Shown here: in pieces, positions 33,420 to 44,335 of the stretch
Numbering within the stretch: position 1 is the first letter of the stretch
Layout of the letters: the number at the start of each line of letters is the position of its first letter
Source of the DNA: Botryosphaeria dothidea
Taxonomy: Eukaryota; Ascomycota; Dothideomycetes; Botryosphaeriales; Botryosphaeriaceae
NCBI GenBank assembly: GCA_011503125.2
Contig: WWBZ02000001.1
Coordinates: 1,054,001-1,118,000, forward strand
Direction of reading: 5' to 3'
DNA length: 64,000 bases
Made by a program: the position numbers and the translations under genes
Notes under the pieces: model-generated
What the model was told of the DNA's origin: nothing
Seen by the model: the letters and a program-made list of their open reading frames with translations, nothing else
The model's database searches: none

Positions 33420-33757
33420 TGGATCGTCTCTGATGCGGGAACTGCAGTGCTCTTCACCTCGATATGAGGCATGTTTGTTGTTCCTTGTCGGTGTTTGACC
33501 AGTGGTCCTTCAACCTTGCCGGAAACTGCTGCCTGCGACTCCAATGCATCATCCAATTGGGTCGGCAACTCGAACGAGACATCGAATGTGGAACCACGCC
33601 TGGTGCATTTCGGGCTGCAGATCAGCCTTATTTTTGATTTCGGACCCTGATCATCACCATCAAAGAAATTCTTCTGATCCTTGACATTTATGTCGTCATG
33701 CAGCAATTTTAGTTCGTCGCGTAGCCAAATCCGGAGCTTATCCCTCCTTGCTCGCAT
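33420..33757 (-). other. Unrecognised coding-like fragment
   Basis: On the minus strand, 33757 down to about 33420 is open, starts with ATG, and has natural-looking composition (for example DELKLLHDDINVKDQ, STFDVSFELPTQLDDAL, HIEVKSTAVPASETIH). The frame then runs on antisense into the phosphoesterase gene as Arg/Ser-rich sequence, so the real segment likely ends near 33420 or has an unseen splice site. It may be the remnant of a gene that replaced the 5' part of the neighbouring epimerase. Function unknown. Confidence 0.35.
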
Positions 33758-34736
33758 ATAAACTCAGGAACCTTCCCGCTGAGCACTCCCTCGCTCGGCT
33801 GTCCTCAAAACGTCAATTTGAAAGCATCCACTATAACTCCTCAGCTTCAGAAGCCAACATCGTGGTCCATTGTGGTGATTCAGACCATGAGGGCTGCGTA
33901 AGCGCCCTTCTCGCTGGCCTCGACCAGCGTTCTGCTCCATCGTTCTACATCCACCTTAGCGGAACCATGATCGTCGCCGACTGGAGGGACGGGCAACCGG
34001 GTGAGCTCAGCCACAGAGTCTGGTCAGACCTGGACGACATAGATGCTTTCTGGTCGATGCCGGAGGATGCGATGCACCGAAACACGGCGCTTGTTATCCA
34101 GTCGTATTTCGAGCAACACGGCAACCGATTGAAGACCGCCGTCGTTTGCCCACCAGATCTTCATGGCAAGGGCCGCGGGCCGGGGAAGAAGACCAGTATC
34201 CTTCTACCTGTCCTCATTGAAAGCATCCAGGAGCAAGGTGTTGCGTTTTATCTGAACTCTGGGACGAACACGTGCTCGTGGGTGCACATCGACGATCTCA
34301 TGCAGATCTATCTCAGCCTCGTCGAAGCCGCCGCTGCAGGAGGGGAGGGAGCTGATTGGAACCACGATGTCAGCGAATATGCGCAAGTTCGGTGCCAGGC
34401 GCTAATATGCTGGTCTTCCAGGGCTATTACTTTGCATCGACAGAAGAGGCTACTCAGGTCACCCTGGCTCAAGCTGTCGGAAAAGTCCTCAAGAAACACG
34501 GCAGGCTAGCTGATCCAGAGCCAAAGGAGCTCAAGATTGAAGCTATTGAGCATATGCTTAGTGCAATGGGCTTACCCAAGTTCATGCGCTACATGTTCAC
34601 GAGCAATGGTCGGACGCGGGCTGACCGGTCACGGAAGGTTCTGGGATACACGCCGATGGGTGACAGCCTGTGGAAGACACTGGAAGAAGATGTGGTAGCA
34701 TCGGTAGCAGCATTGGAAAGAGAAGGCAAAATATGA
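33748..34736 (+). pseudogene. NAD(P)-binding epimerase/NmrA-like protein lacking its N-terminus
   Basis: Two exons (to 34368, then 34422-34736) joined in phase 0 by a 53-nt intron. It resembles the extended short-chain dehydrogenase/epimerase family: ANIVVHCGDSDHEGC, FYIHLSGT, DLDDIDAFW, CSWVHIDDLMQIYL, GYYFASTEE and LGYTPMGDSLWKTLEEDV. The first about 70 residues of the family, with the glycine-rich dinucleotide motif and the YxxxK-side strands, are absent. The open frame simply begins within sequence that reads as other coding DNA on the opposite strand. The first in-frame ATG is 33967, inside the fold. Most likely a 5'-truncated pseudogene. An undetected distant first exon is possible, but I saw no glycine-rich motif upstream. 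Confidence 0.65.
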
Positions 34737-35969
34737 CCGGCCCGGACCGCTGCCAGATTCTGCTTAGTTTCCTTTTTAAGCGAGATCCCTTTCCACCAAC
34801 GCGTCTTGATGCGGAACCACTACAGCTACACATGGCTTTCGTACCTCGTTTACGGGACAATCCGGTGGCCAATGCATGCTGCAGCAGGACCCCGGCAGTT
34901 GGAAAGTTCAGGCCGGCGACGGCGTTATGGCCGTTCCTCCTGTCAGGGGTCAGCCACCGCCGGCGCCTCCCTCTGTGCTCAGCCGCTCCTCGAGCAATAT
35001 TAGGTAAGTGCGGCTGAAAACCGCTACCGATTTTGCACAGCTCTGGTCCCATGAAGGATTCTGTCGCGTGCTCAGTTGCCAGAGTGATCCCATTGGCGCC
35101 GCGTGGATGCCAAAATAGCTCAGCTCCCGATTTTCAACAGGAGGGTCGCTCAGGCAGAAGTTGCCGAATCACAATGCACATGCTACTTGGAAGTCACGTC
35201 GGTGCTCAGCATCAATCCTTTGGTTTCCGTGTAGACCAAATTCCTTGAGAACAGTACCGGAGGTTGCAGGCCCCAGGCCGCTCTTCCATTTGCAAAGGAT
35301 GAAAGCCGAGACACTGGAACCGGGCCGCGCACACTGTCCGGACCCAGGATTATCTATTCATTCCCCGCAGCGACTAACGTCTGGGGCTACACGTTAGCCT
35401 GTGGCTGAACATACACCGCCTCACCATTCACGCCTAGTAGCCTTTCTGGCTTGACTTCGACATCCCTTCATTCGGTTACTCTGGCGGCCCGTACTTCCCA
35501 ACCCGCCAGACTTGTCGGCGAAGTCCGAGTGGCCTGGAAAGTCTGGTACTACAGTGTTGATGCCCACAGACAGGGCCGATCGAGCAGGTTATCACCAATA
35601 GTCCACCCATTAATCAAGGCAAGCCTTGCAATATGCTCACTAGAACAAGCTCATGTCTCGTCATAGTGAGTCATTGAGCAACGCTTTGTATGGCAGTTTC
35701 TGGTCTTGATGAGAGCTTTGACCTATCTCAGCTTCAGCTCGTTGGAACCAGCAAGCCATCATTTTGTACCATGCGGGAGACCCCGAAGCCACCAGCTGGA
35801 AGCCTTGCGGAATAGCCCGCAAACGGCAAAAAGTCTTTCCTACCTCCTTTCAGGCTCCGTATTTAAAGCTCAGGGTTGCCAAGCACATTTTTCAACGTAG
35901 CTCTCTGAAGAATCCGGCCTACCTTGTGCATATGTCCACTCATTTGTATCTTCTTTCTTTCTTTGCTTC
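34737..35969. other. Intergenic, MFS transporter promoter side
   Basis: 1.2 kb with no supported gene. TATTTAAA at 35860-35867, about 100 bases before the MFS start codon, is a plausible TATA element. Short frames on both strands have no motifs. Confidence 0.5.
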
Positions 35970-37846
35970 ATGATGCTTAGTCCTCAGTCTTGCGCCGCTC
36001 CAGCGCTTTTTTCTCAATCTACAACGTCATCTACCACAGATGTATCTTCGAAATCAGAATACTCCAAAGAAACATGCCGCGATGAGGAGTCTGGCAGCTT
36101 CCAGAATAACTCGGACTCAGAGGCGGAGGAAAAGTGCGATTCAAACTTGGTACGTTGAATTTCCTTATACTATCTTCTCAAACCCTCCAAAGGAGATTCG
36201 AAATACTAATATCGTGAAAGGTTACCTGGGATGGCCCTGATGATCCTGAAAATCCTAAGAACTGGAGCATGCCGCGGAAATGGGCAGTACGTCCAGATTG
36301 ACACACCATTGCGCATGCAAAAAAGCTGACCAGAAGCAGGCAACCATGGTAGTCTCCGCATTTGCATTCATATCCCCTCTTTCCTCTTCCATGGCCGCTC
36401 CGGCATTGGACCACATCGGAATGGACCTACACATTACCCACGGGTTCCAACTCCAGATGGTTCTGTCCATATTTCTTCTCGCTTATTCTTTCGGCGCATT
36501 CATCTTGTCCCCGTGTTCTGAGATCTGGGGCCGTTCTTGGATCATTCGTATTGGCAACATCGTGTTCGTCATATTCAATACTGCCTGCGGTTTCTCTCAA
36601 TCCAGAGCCCAGATTACAGCTTTCCGTTTCATATCTGGATTTGGTGGAAGCGCAATGCTCGGAGTAAGTGCCATTGACTCCTTCTCTTCAGTTGCTGGTT
36701 ACTAAGCAGTACAAGATGGGTGCTGGTGTGCTGTCTGATTGCTGGCGACCATCCGAACGTGGAAAAGGGTTTAGCATCTACCAACTTGCCCCTGTCCTTG
36801 GGCCTGCGCTGGGTCCCATTGGTAAGCCACCCATACCGGATTGAGAGTTCAATGACTTACATGACCCAGCTGGTGGATTCATCTCGCAGTACACTACCTG
36901 GAGATGGACCTTTTGGTCCATCACACTCTTGAACGTGTTCGTCCAAATCCTCGGGGCCATCTTCCTGCGCGAGACCTACGCTCCCCGCATCCTCCTCCTC
37001 AAGGCTCGCAAGCTTCGCGCTAGAACCGGAAACCAAAGCCTTCGCACCGAATGGGAACGCGATGACCGTACACTCCCCAAGCTCCTCCACATCTCCCTGA
37101 CTCGACCGTGGCGTCTCCTGGGCACGCAGCCCATCATTCAGCTCTTGGCCCTCTACCAAGCTTATAACTACGGAATGCTATACCTCCTTATATCGAGCTA
37201 TCCGACGCTGTGGGAGGGAAGATACGGTATGGCGAAAGGCGTTGCCAGCCTGAATTACATTTCTCTAGCCGTCGGGTCGCTCATCGGCGCTCAGGTCTGC
37301 GGACCGCTGATGGACGCCACCCACAAGCGGCTCAAGAAAAGATATGGGTTTGCTGAGGATAAGCCTGGGCTTCCCGAATTCCGCGTCCCGCTCATGATTC
37401 CGGCATCGGTGGTCAGTCCATGCGGTATTTTCCTGTACGCGTGGGCCGCCGAAGCGAAAATGTGCTGGATCGTGCCGAATGTGAGTCACATCCTGCAACC
37501 ACTCCCGTGCGCGCGCATTGATGGAGAGCTGACGGAGTGTTACAATACACAGATTGGCGCTGCCCTGTTTGCCTTTGCTACCATGATCTCGTACCAGTGC
37601 ATCCAGACTTACATCGTTGATTGTTACACTGAATACTCGGCTTCCGCCTCGGCCGCGTCAAGCTTCCTCCGTTCTCTCGGCGCATTCGGTTTCCCGCTCT
37701 TTGTCCCTTATCTCTTTGATTCGTTGGGTTATGGTCGTGGTGGAAGTATCTTGGGAGTTGTTTCAATAGTTCTCGGAATCCCTGCTCCCTTGATCTTTTG
37801 GAGGTATGGGCGCGCGATTCGAGCATGGAACACTTTTGACGGCTAA
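35970..37846 (+). CDS. MFS transporter, DHA1 multidrug-type, six exons
   Basis: Proton-driven exporter of 526 aa. Exons: 35970-36149, 36221-36286, 36340-36663, 36716-36821, 36870-37480, 37553-37846. The N-terminal 60 residues are Ser/Glu-rich and cytosolic. Then comes the fungal DHA1 entry motif VTWDGPDDPENPKNW split by introns. SEIWGRSWIIRIGN carries the loop 2-3 Gly-Arg motif, ACGFSQS and RFISGFGGSA follow, and AGGFISQYTTWRW is the antiporter motif C region. RETYAPRILLLKARKLR opens the central loop, and six more membrane segments end with a short tail. The fourth exon is placed at 36716 rather than 36710 because family length fits. Twelve membrane segments, plasma membrane. Substrate unknown; drug or toxin export is typical for the family. 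Confidence 0.9.
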
Positions 37847-38499
37847 AAAAAAAAGTTGGTATTCTTGTATTTCTAGAAGGGCGCATGGTGTTTGGTTCTA
37901 ATACATGGGGCATTGGTACGCATCGACTCATGAAGCCTGCAAGGGATCCACATGGGCGGAGAGCAACAGGGATCAATTATATTATACACAGCTCACCTCG
38001 CAGTCACTCTGCAGCAAATCAGCACTTTGCTGTCCTACCTCCCCGAAAGCATGGGGCCGACGTTGGCTTCGGACCTTGCTTGAGAAGCTGATCTCGGACG
38101 GCAATCCTGCGCCCCCGTCACGCACGTGGGTGGCTCTATGGCGCCAACGAAAGAGTTACGCGATAGAAACCATTCACGCAATTGCACGGGCGACTAGCGT
38201 TACTCAAGCCAAGTCATTGCGATTATCACGCCTTATTTAGGCTCTACCCCACACACCGCGTCCGACCGCCATGTCCGTTAAATCATCTGTCGCGTAGGCA
38301 CCAGGTTCCATAGCAAACTGCTTCAGACGTCTGCAAATCTCATATTCAGACCTTCAAGCATTCTGGATAGTTAGTCCACTTGCCCGGCTTCCCGTCTGTC
38401 TGTCGCCATCCCTGTGCCCAGAAAACACGTCAATCTGAATACATGTCTCACCAGTAAAGAGAGGGGAAGGTCACATCGACGTCAATCTCAACTTTCACC
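37847..38499. other. Intergenic
   Basis: 653 bases between the MFS gene and the DUF1752 protein gene, both on +. No domain-bearing open frame. CACC directly precedes the next ATG. Confidence 0.5.
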
Positions 38500-39912
38500 A
38501 TGCCGACCAACAGCTACGTCGGACAATACTCATACCGCGACGATGTCTTTCATACATCGGATTCTCCTACGAACATCCCTTCACTAACTCCGGCAAGCAC
38601 GCTCGGTAGCAGTCTTGATGCTTCGCCCTCCCAGCATACTGCCGGAGATGATGTACTGGACGGCACGCTATTTCCTGAACTGAAGAACGACGAGGATGAA
38701 GATCTAGAAGAGCATCAGAAAGAAGATCCATTAGGAGTAGACATGTGGAAATTTTACAAGAAACAGCCGCGATTGCCTGATGCAGGGCGCATGGAGAACA
38801 TGACATGGCGGATGATGGCCATCAACTTGCGGAAATCACAACAGCGAAAGCAAAAGTACGTGCTCCTTGGGCCTACGAAAAAGAACGCCGTTCATGTTGA
38901 CACAATCCTCAGAGCATCTCGGGACTCCACTCAGCACAGCCATGATCCAGACATCAACTTCTCGACCAGGACACAGCAATCTCCCACAACCACACGCCCA
39001 CACCCAGGAAGCAACCAGGCCCGCCAGACGGCCTACCCCCAAACCCAGAGCCTCCAATATGCTCCTCTCCCGGTCGCCCCCGAAACCAGACTGGACACCC
39101 ACAGCTTCCCCATCCCCTCCGACTACCAATACGGCTACACCCCCGATACCCCGCACATTCCCCACGACGCCACCACCACCACCACCACCACCACCACCAC
39201 CTTCCAACCGCCACCGCCTCCTCCTCATTCTCCTCCTCCTCCTCCTCCTCCTCCTCCTCCTCCTCCTCCTCCTCCTCCTCCTCCTCCTCATCATCATCAT
39301 CATCATCATCAACCTCCCCCTCCCGACTACGCCCTCCGCAACGGCGGTCCGCGCGGCCACATCACCGTCCCGCCGACGCACGAGCCGCAGGTACCCGCCG
39401 CCGCCGCACACTCTCGGCACGTCTCGCTCGGACCCGAGTACCTGCAGCACCCTCGGTCCTCCGGCTTCCACGCGCACCACGACTGCGAGGACGTCGTGCC
39501 CTGGGACCCGGGGTGGGCGGAGGAGGCGTTCGGCGGGCAGTCTCTGTACGGCGGCGCGCCGCGGCAGGGCGTCGAGCGGGAGCCGGCGCACGTGACGGGC
39601 GGGGATTGGCTTTTTGCGGGCGTGGGTGTGGGTGGGGGTGGGGTGTATGGTGGTGGTGGGCGGCAGCAGCAGCCGGCATGGCAGCGGTTTGAGGAGAGTC
39701 ATTATGCGGAGGTGTTGGAGGAGAAGCCGCAGTTTGGGGGGATGTCAGCGCCGGGCCAGTATGGGCAGGAGTTTGGGAGAGCGGGGTTTGGGGTTGAGGG
39801 ATCTGTGTCTGGTGCGCCGCGGGCAGGGTATCAGCAGCAGCGGCAACAGGGGACTTGGGGGCAAGGGTCGAGCTTTATTGTGGCTGGGAGGAAGCGTCGG
39901 AAAGGGCAGTGA
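38500..39912 (+). CDS. Protein with AreA N-terminal-like (DUF1752) domain, no GATA finger
   Basis: Single exon, 470 aa, start context caccATG. Residues about 75-110 (DPLGVDMWKFYKKQPRLPD, then RMENMTWRMMAINLRK) match the short domain found at the N-terminus of fungal GATA factors such as AreA and in a few other nitrogen/TOR-related regulators such as Mks1. No C-X2-C-X17-18-C-X2-C GATA finger follows. Instead come a poly-Thr run, a long poly-Pro run and a His run (39170-39311), then Gly/Gln-rich sequence ending in basic GRKRRKGQ. A nuclear or signalling adaptor role is possible but unproven. The repeats are length-variable by nature. Confidence 0.75.
   Translation: MPTNSYVGQYSYRDDVFHTSDSPTNIPSLTPASTLGSSLDASPSQHTAGDDVLDGTLFPELKNDEDEDLEEHQKEDPLGVDMWKFYKKQPRLPDAGRMENMTWRMMAINLRKSQQRKQKYVLLGPTKKNAVHVDTILRASRDSTQHSHDPDINFSTRTQQSPTTTRPHPGSNQARQTAYPQTQSLQYAPLPVAPETRLDTHSFPIPSDYQYGYTPDTPHIPHDATTTTTTTTTTFQPPPPPPHSPPPPPPPPPPPPPPPPPPPHHHHHHHQPPPPDYALRNGGPRGHITVPPTHEPQVPAAAAHSRHVSLGPEYLQHPRSSGFHAHHDCEDVVPWDPGWAEEAFGGQSLYGGAPRQGVEREPAHVTGGDWLFAGVGVGGGGVYGGGGRQQQPAWQRFEESHYAEVLEEKPQFGGMSAPGQYGQEFGRAGFGVEGSVSGAPRAGYQQQRQQGTWGQGSSFIVAGRKRRKGQ
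39170..39311. repeat. Compound trinucleotide microsatellite (ACC)n-(CCT)n-(CAT)n
   Basis: About 140 bases of nearly pure triplet repeats inside the DUF1752 gene, encoding poly-Thr, poly-Pro and poly-His in the gene frame. All units are triplets, so length changes keep frame. Confidence 0.9.
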
Positions 39913-40473
39913 GGTGCGGGTGCCGTATCCTAAATATTTAAGAAAGTTAGACGTGAGTAGGTCTAGACATCTGAAGCGGTATCCGGAAGTAGCAGAGTAG
40001 ACAAGCTGACGACATTCACATCTGGACGAGTGCTTCCGCTCTATATGCGTGGTGATAGATGGGTGTTTCGTCTTTGTACTTTGGGACAGATCTTTAATTA
40101 CTACTTCTACGGTTATGCCACAAAGGCTGAGGAGTTGATCAAATTGCCGCGTGGTAAAGACAGATCGCTGATGGGAATTTCAGGAGCACACGGTGCGGTT
40201 CGGGGCAGTTGCGACACTTGGTGCGGAATTCGGGGTGTAGAGACCGGGGAGTTGAATAACAAAGTGACGAAGCCAATGATGATTGGTACAGGATGGGGTT
40301 GTCATGTGCAAACTTGCATGCTTGTAACACCATGTTGCTTACACGCAGCAACCTACTTCACCCCACCATGACGCTGGAGCCTTGCGTCCCCCATTCAAAG
40401 CCTTGCAACTCCGCTCTCTTTCACCTCTTTATCCACTAGTTCATCAGCACGAAGCTATTGACATCACTACCAT
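39913..40473. other. Intergenic
   Basis: 561 bases between the DUF1752 gene and the HET relic. No gene seen. Confidence 0.5.
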
Positions 40474-42346
40474 ATGCAGAACAACAAGGAAAACACCGAG
40501 AAGGCCCTCAAAGGCCATTCCCGAGAAATCCGCAAGCAACTCAAGACATGTGCAGAGCAACATGGCGCCCGCTGCAACGCCCAGGCAATAATCACGGACA
40601 AGAGCTTCGAGGTCTTCCTCATCGACATCAAGAGAATGTGTCTTGTCAAGAGAAAGATATCAGAGAGTGGCTATCTTGCCCTCAGTTACGTGTGGGGCGG
40701 CGTAGACCAGTACGAACACACGAGAGACCGCACAAATTTCCTCTTGGAGGAAAGATCGCTTGAGCGAATATCTGACTAGCTTCCGATAACGATCTTCGAG
40801 TGCATAAACATGGTCCGACAGCTTCGTGGGAACTACCTATGAGTGGATTCTCTTTGTATCATCCAAGATGATCAAGCTGCAAAGCATATCCATATTGCAC
40901 GCATGACAGATATATACAGCTCTGCTTTCCTCACCATCGCGGTTGCGGACGCCTTGGGCGCCAATTCGAGAATTGCATGCAACCATCGTTACAACATAGA
41001 TGCCGGTCAACTACTATCGCATACTCAACAGAATTAGGATCCGTTGTCCTCAATCCTGCAAGGCAAAAAATATGTCACCCGAGCTTGAACTTTTCAGGAA
41101 AGGTTTCTGTCCGTCCGGTGTCTTTACACCTTACAGAATCAAGTCTATATTCGGTGCAATTCCGGTGTCTGGGGAAGGGGAGCCTCGTTCAAGGGATGGA
41201 TCCCGCAAACTGATTCCACTTCGTTTGAACCTATCCTCTCTACTGTGATCGAAATGGCAAACACTGAGAAGCAGGCTCCAATATCATACGAGGAAGTGTC
41301 CGGCGGAATATTTCAAAGTGAAAGGTATTCGAGATATCTGATAGCCCGCGAAGATTCCCTCGACTACCAACGCGCTTTACTGAGCTGTGCTGGCCTCGTG
41401 TCCACGTGGGCTCTGATAGTGATGCTTTACAGTCGAAAGACGCTGTCTTTCTCCAGCGATATATGCAATGCATTCAATGGGATTGCGGAAATACTCGAGC
41501 TCACGATGAAAAGCAAGTTTCTCTACGGAATACCAACCTCCCAGCTTCATCATTCACTACTGTGGGCAGCTGTGAGATCGCCTGTCCTCACCAAGCGCCG
41601 AGAGCGTACTGTAACGATACCGACCTGGAGCTGGATGAGTCATGACGGTCCAGTCGATTTTCCCTTGATGACTGTGTGGAACAGGGGCCATCGTCTAGAA
41701 GAGAGTACTGGCCAGACTCTGCTAATCCTCAGTCAAGATCTTGAGGCCGGATGATACAATCTCAGCTGATGATTTGGTCTTGTGGAACAAGTTTGCACGT
41801 CCCGCGAGGCCTACTCTTGCTACAGCATTGCCTCAACACCTCATGGACTGTTGATATTTCGGACCGATTCCAACATACTGGCTAACCATCACTGGTAGCA
41901 TCAAATTTAAGGCTTACACTGTCCCTTTATCGCCGCCGGAATTGAAGCACCCTGACCCTCGTTCAGACCGGAGAGCAGCAAGGGTAGTGCCGTGTACAGT
42001 CCTCTTGTCATTGTCAAAACTGAAGTTCCATGGTCTTTCTCAATGGCGGATAACAGCAGGGAGATTGCCTCACACTTCCTATAGCCATCTTACACATATT
42101 CTTGCATATGATACAAGAAATCCAGGGGGGATCCTCAACTCAAACGTCGACTTTGATGCATTGGACCACTATTGCCACAGAACTTCAGTCGAACTCGTCG
42201 CAGTACCAAGCGAAAGGGAAGGCTTCGTGAACCTTTTGCTTATTCGTTGGCTTCACGGACATGCTGAGAGGCTCGGAATAGCTCATGTAGACTGCGAGAT
42301 GTGGAAAGGTTACAACCCTATATCTAAGACTATCGTACTGGGATAG
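40474..42346 (+). pseudogene. HET-domain (heterokaryon incompatibility-type) pseudogene 1
   Basis: Reads as a HET-domain protein: GYLALSYVWGGVDQYEHTRD, then LPITIFECINMVRQLRGNYL, VDSLCIIQDDQAAKHIHIA, RMTDIYSSAFLTIAVAD, TFQERFLSVRCLYTLQNQV, WGRG, and the distal PTWSWMSHDGPVDFP and RWLHGHAERLGIA. One frame holds from 40474 to 41754 but is broken by stops at 40777, 40840, 41035, 41086 and 41752. Two of these (40840 and 41086) replace conserved Trp codons (TGG to TGA). The 3' part continues in another frame to 42346. HET proteins trigger cell death on non-self fusion. This copy cannot make a full protein. It is related to the relic at 52944-54498. Confidence 0.85.
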
Positions 42347-42565
42347 ACTTGGCAGCGGGTCACTCGCGAGAAAATTAGCTGGAACAAAATCTGCTTGAAA
42401 TCAAGATCTCCTTTTTTTCAGTGCTGCTATCAACTTATTACATCATTCCGAGATGCAAGAGAGACGTGAATGTCTGAAACGACCGCCTCAAACTCCCATT
42501 TACCCATTCCACCAATTCAATTTCCTGCTCTGCTGCTCGACTTTCCCCCCTACACTTCGCAGCAA

Positions 42566-43166
42566 TCAACCCGAGCTCACAGCAACCTCCACACCCTGCA
42601 ATCCCTCTTCCTCTTCCACGTTCTCCTCCGCGAACTCCGTCGTATTCAGCGCAACGCAGCTGAAGCTCAGCGGGCTCCAGCCGGCGCTCAGATCTGCGTT
42701 CCCGGGATAGAAGACACGCAGAGACTCAGCAGCGGGGTCGAGGAAGGTGCGGCAAACACCGTTGCTAGAATGCTCATCAGAGACGAAGGCGGAACAAAAA
42801 CCAGATTCTGTTTGCTTACGCGTAGAAGATGCAGTCAAGTCCGTTATCGGGTTGCAGAGACAGCGCGGTGCCGTCGAGGGAGAGGCAGTTGTTGTTCCCG
42901 AGGGCGACGGTCTGGCGTGTGCATTCGCCGGAGAAGTTGATGCCGGTGCAGGTGAGGAGCTTGGGGGATGGTCAGCTTTTCCTTTTTGAACAACGGGCGG
43001 TGATTATGTTGGTGGGATGTTGAGGCCGGCTTCCGAAAAGGTAAGGGAGAGGGAAAGGACGTACACTTGCTTGGACCGAGGTGTCTATTGAGTCTGGGTT
43101 GACGGGGTGCGCCAAGGCGAGGTGATGGACGAACTGTAGGAGCAAGGTGGCGAGGAGAACAAGCAT
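42566..43166 (-). CDS. Small secreted cysteine-rich protein, effector-like
   Basis: Not a named family. Three exons: 43166-43065, 42959-42820, 42764-42566, all in frame (146 aa). The N-terminus MLVLLATLLLQFVHHLALA is a clear signal peptide with likely cleavage before HPVNPD. The mature part has six cysteines (TCTGINFSGEC, NNNCLSL, LDCIFY, GVCRTF, SFSCVAL), enough for three disulfides. The pattern of a Cys-rich C-FY-C core followed by a PGNADLS turn resembles small secreted proteins of plant-associated ascomycetes. The last 25 residues are acidic (EENVEEEEG). Intron signals are good (GTACGT/CAAG; GTAAGC/CTAG). It sits 220 bases from HET relic 1 in a converging orientation. An effector role is inference from size, secretion and context only. 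Confidence 0.72.
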
Positions 43167-44335
43167 TATTACGACAAGATTAAGGCGGTATTAAAATTAA
43201 AGTAAGGTATTAAGTAGGCCGGTAGATGATTACTGATAGAGGGTTGTCTGGACAGACACCAGAAGTTAATGATGTACTGGGAAAAGAGACGTCAAAAATC
43301 TTCCACGGTGGGTCATCATTTATATACACAGGCACATCCGCCATGTACGATAGAATCTCCACGATGCAACTGCGAGAAGACGGGGGCTGGTTCAATTCCT
43401 GACCGGTCAGTCCCAAGCCGCCGTTCCCATACGGAATCACCTTTCCCTGCGAGATAGCTTCGTCCCACTTTGTGGACAGAGAAACTGAGCTTGCCCGTAC
43501 CTACCGCGCGCGAACCCGGCAAAGCGGTGCCGATGCTGGTGCATTTTGCGGAAAGCTCGTCCCTCGCCTCCCCGCCATCACAGATTTCCGCAAACGGGCC
43601 AAGCGCGCCAAGGGAGCAAGCTTTCCTCTTTGTTCTCTCGGCCGACCCGATACACACCACTCGTCCTCAGAATGATGGTGATATCGTGTCATGGATATGA
43701 GGAATCCGTACTGCATCTTTGTAAGTACCGGTGGCAAAATTCGTGGCACGAACACTTGCGTCTGCGACATTCGGCGGTGGCGAGGGTGATGACGGCGGAA
43801 AGGGTCTTGAGGGATGTGATATGCCGTGTATCGCGGTGGCAGGTACATATCCGCGAAAACGCGTGGTCACGTCTCCTCTCACGAGCGCTGTGGAATGCAA
43901 GGGGCGTTCTCCCCCACCACCTGGACCTCACACCGCCCCTCAATCGCAGATTGCTGCAATCGGAACCAACTCCATGAGTGATCTTGCGGATGACAGGAGT
44001 CGAGACTCCTGTTCCTGGCCGCCCCTGGCGGTCCCAGCGGAGGAGACGATCTGGAGTCGCACGAGACCCCGCACCGTTGCCGGGTGAATTCTTGTTTCGG
44101 CAGTGCTGCATGCATGTGTGTAGCCATGTTGGTTCGAGGCCTGGGAAACGCGGCACAATAGCCGGCTGCGATGACAACTCAAGTGTTGTATTGAGGGCAA
44201 GCATTTCTCATCTCTGAACACCGAACCGCGCCCGTCGCTGAGCACCTCAACACCCCCTGCTGGATGATCCCTCCAGCCCAAACACATTTCCCCCAAACGC
44301 CTGTTCTACTGATACATGCTACACAGAGATCAGCC
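43167..44335. other. Intergenic with short palindrome
   Basis: 1.2 kb. Short overlapping frames on both strands, none with a domain. A 20-base palindrome lies at 43993-44012 (arms ACAGGAGTC / GACTCCTGT around GA). A GGTTCAATTCC string near 43386 resembles a tRNA B box, but its flanks do not pair. Confidence 0.5.

Noticed and set aside
38836..39702. 288-codon minus-strand frame
   Set aside because: Antisense of the triplet-repeat gene; open only because of the repeats (runs of Met, Arg, Gly).
40474..42346. RIP as sole cause of the HET relic 1 stops
   Set aside because: The Trp-to-TGA changes are in GpG, not the TpG/CpA context RIP prefers, and the surrounding region is not strongly A/T-rich.
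43377..43397. tRNA-like B box GGTTCAATTCC
   Set aside because: Flanking bases do not form a T stem, and no A box or acceptor stem is found at the right spacing.
44137..44155. Second B-box-like string GGTTCGAGGCC
   Set aside because: T-stem positions do not pair and no tRNA body can be drawn around it.
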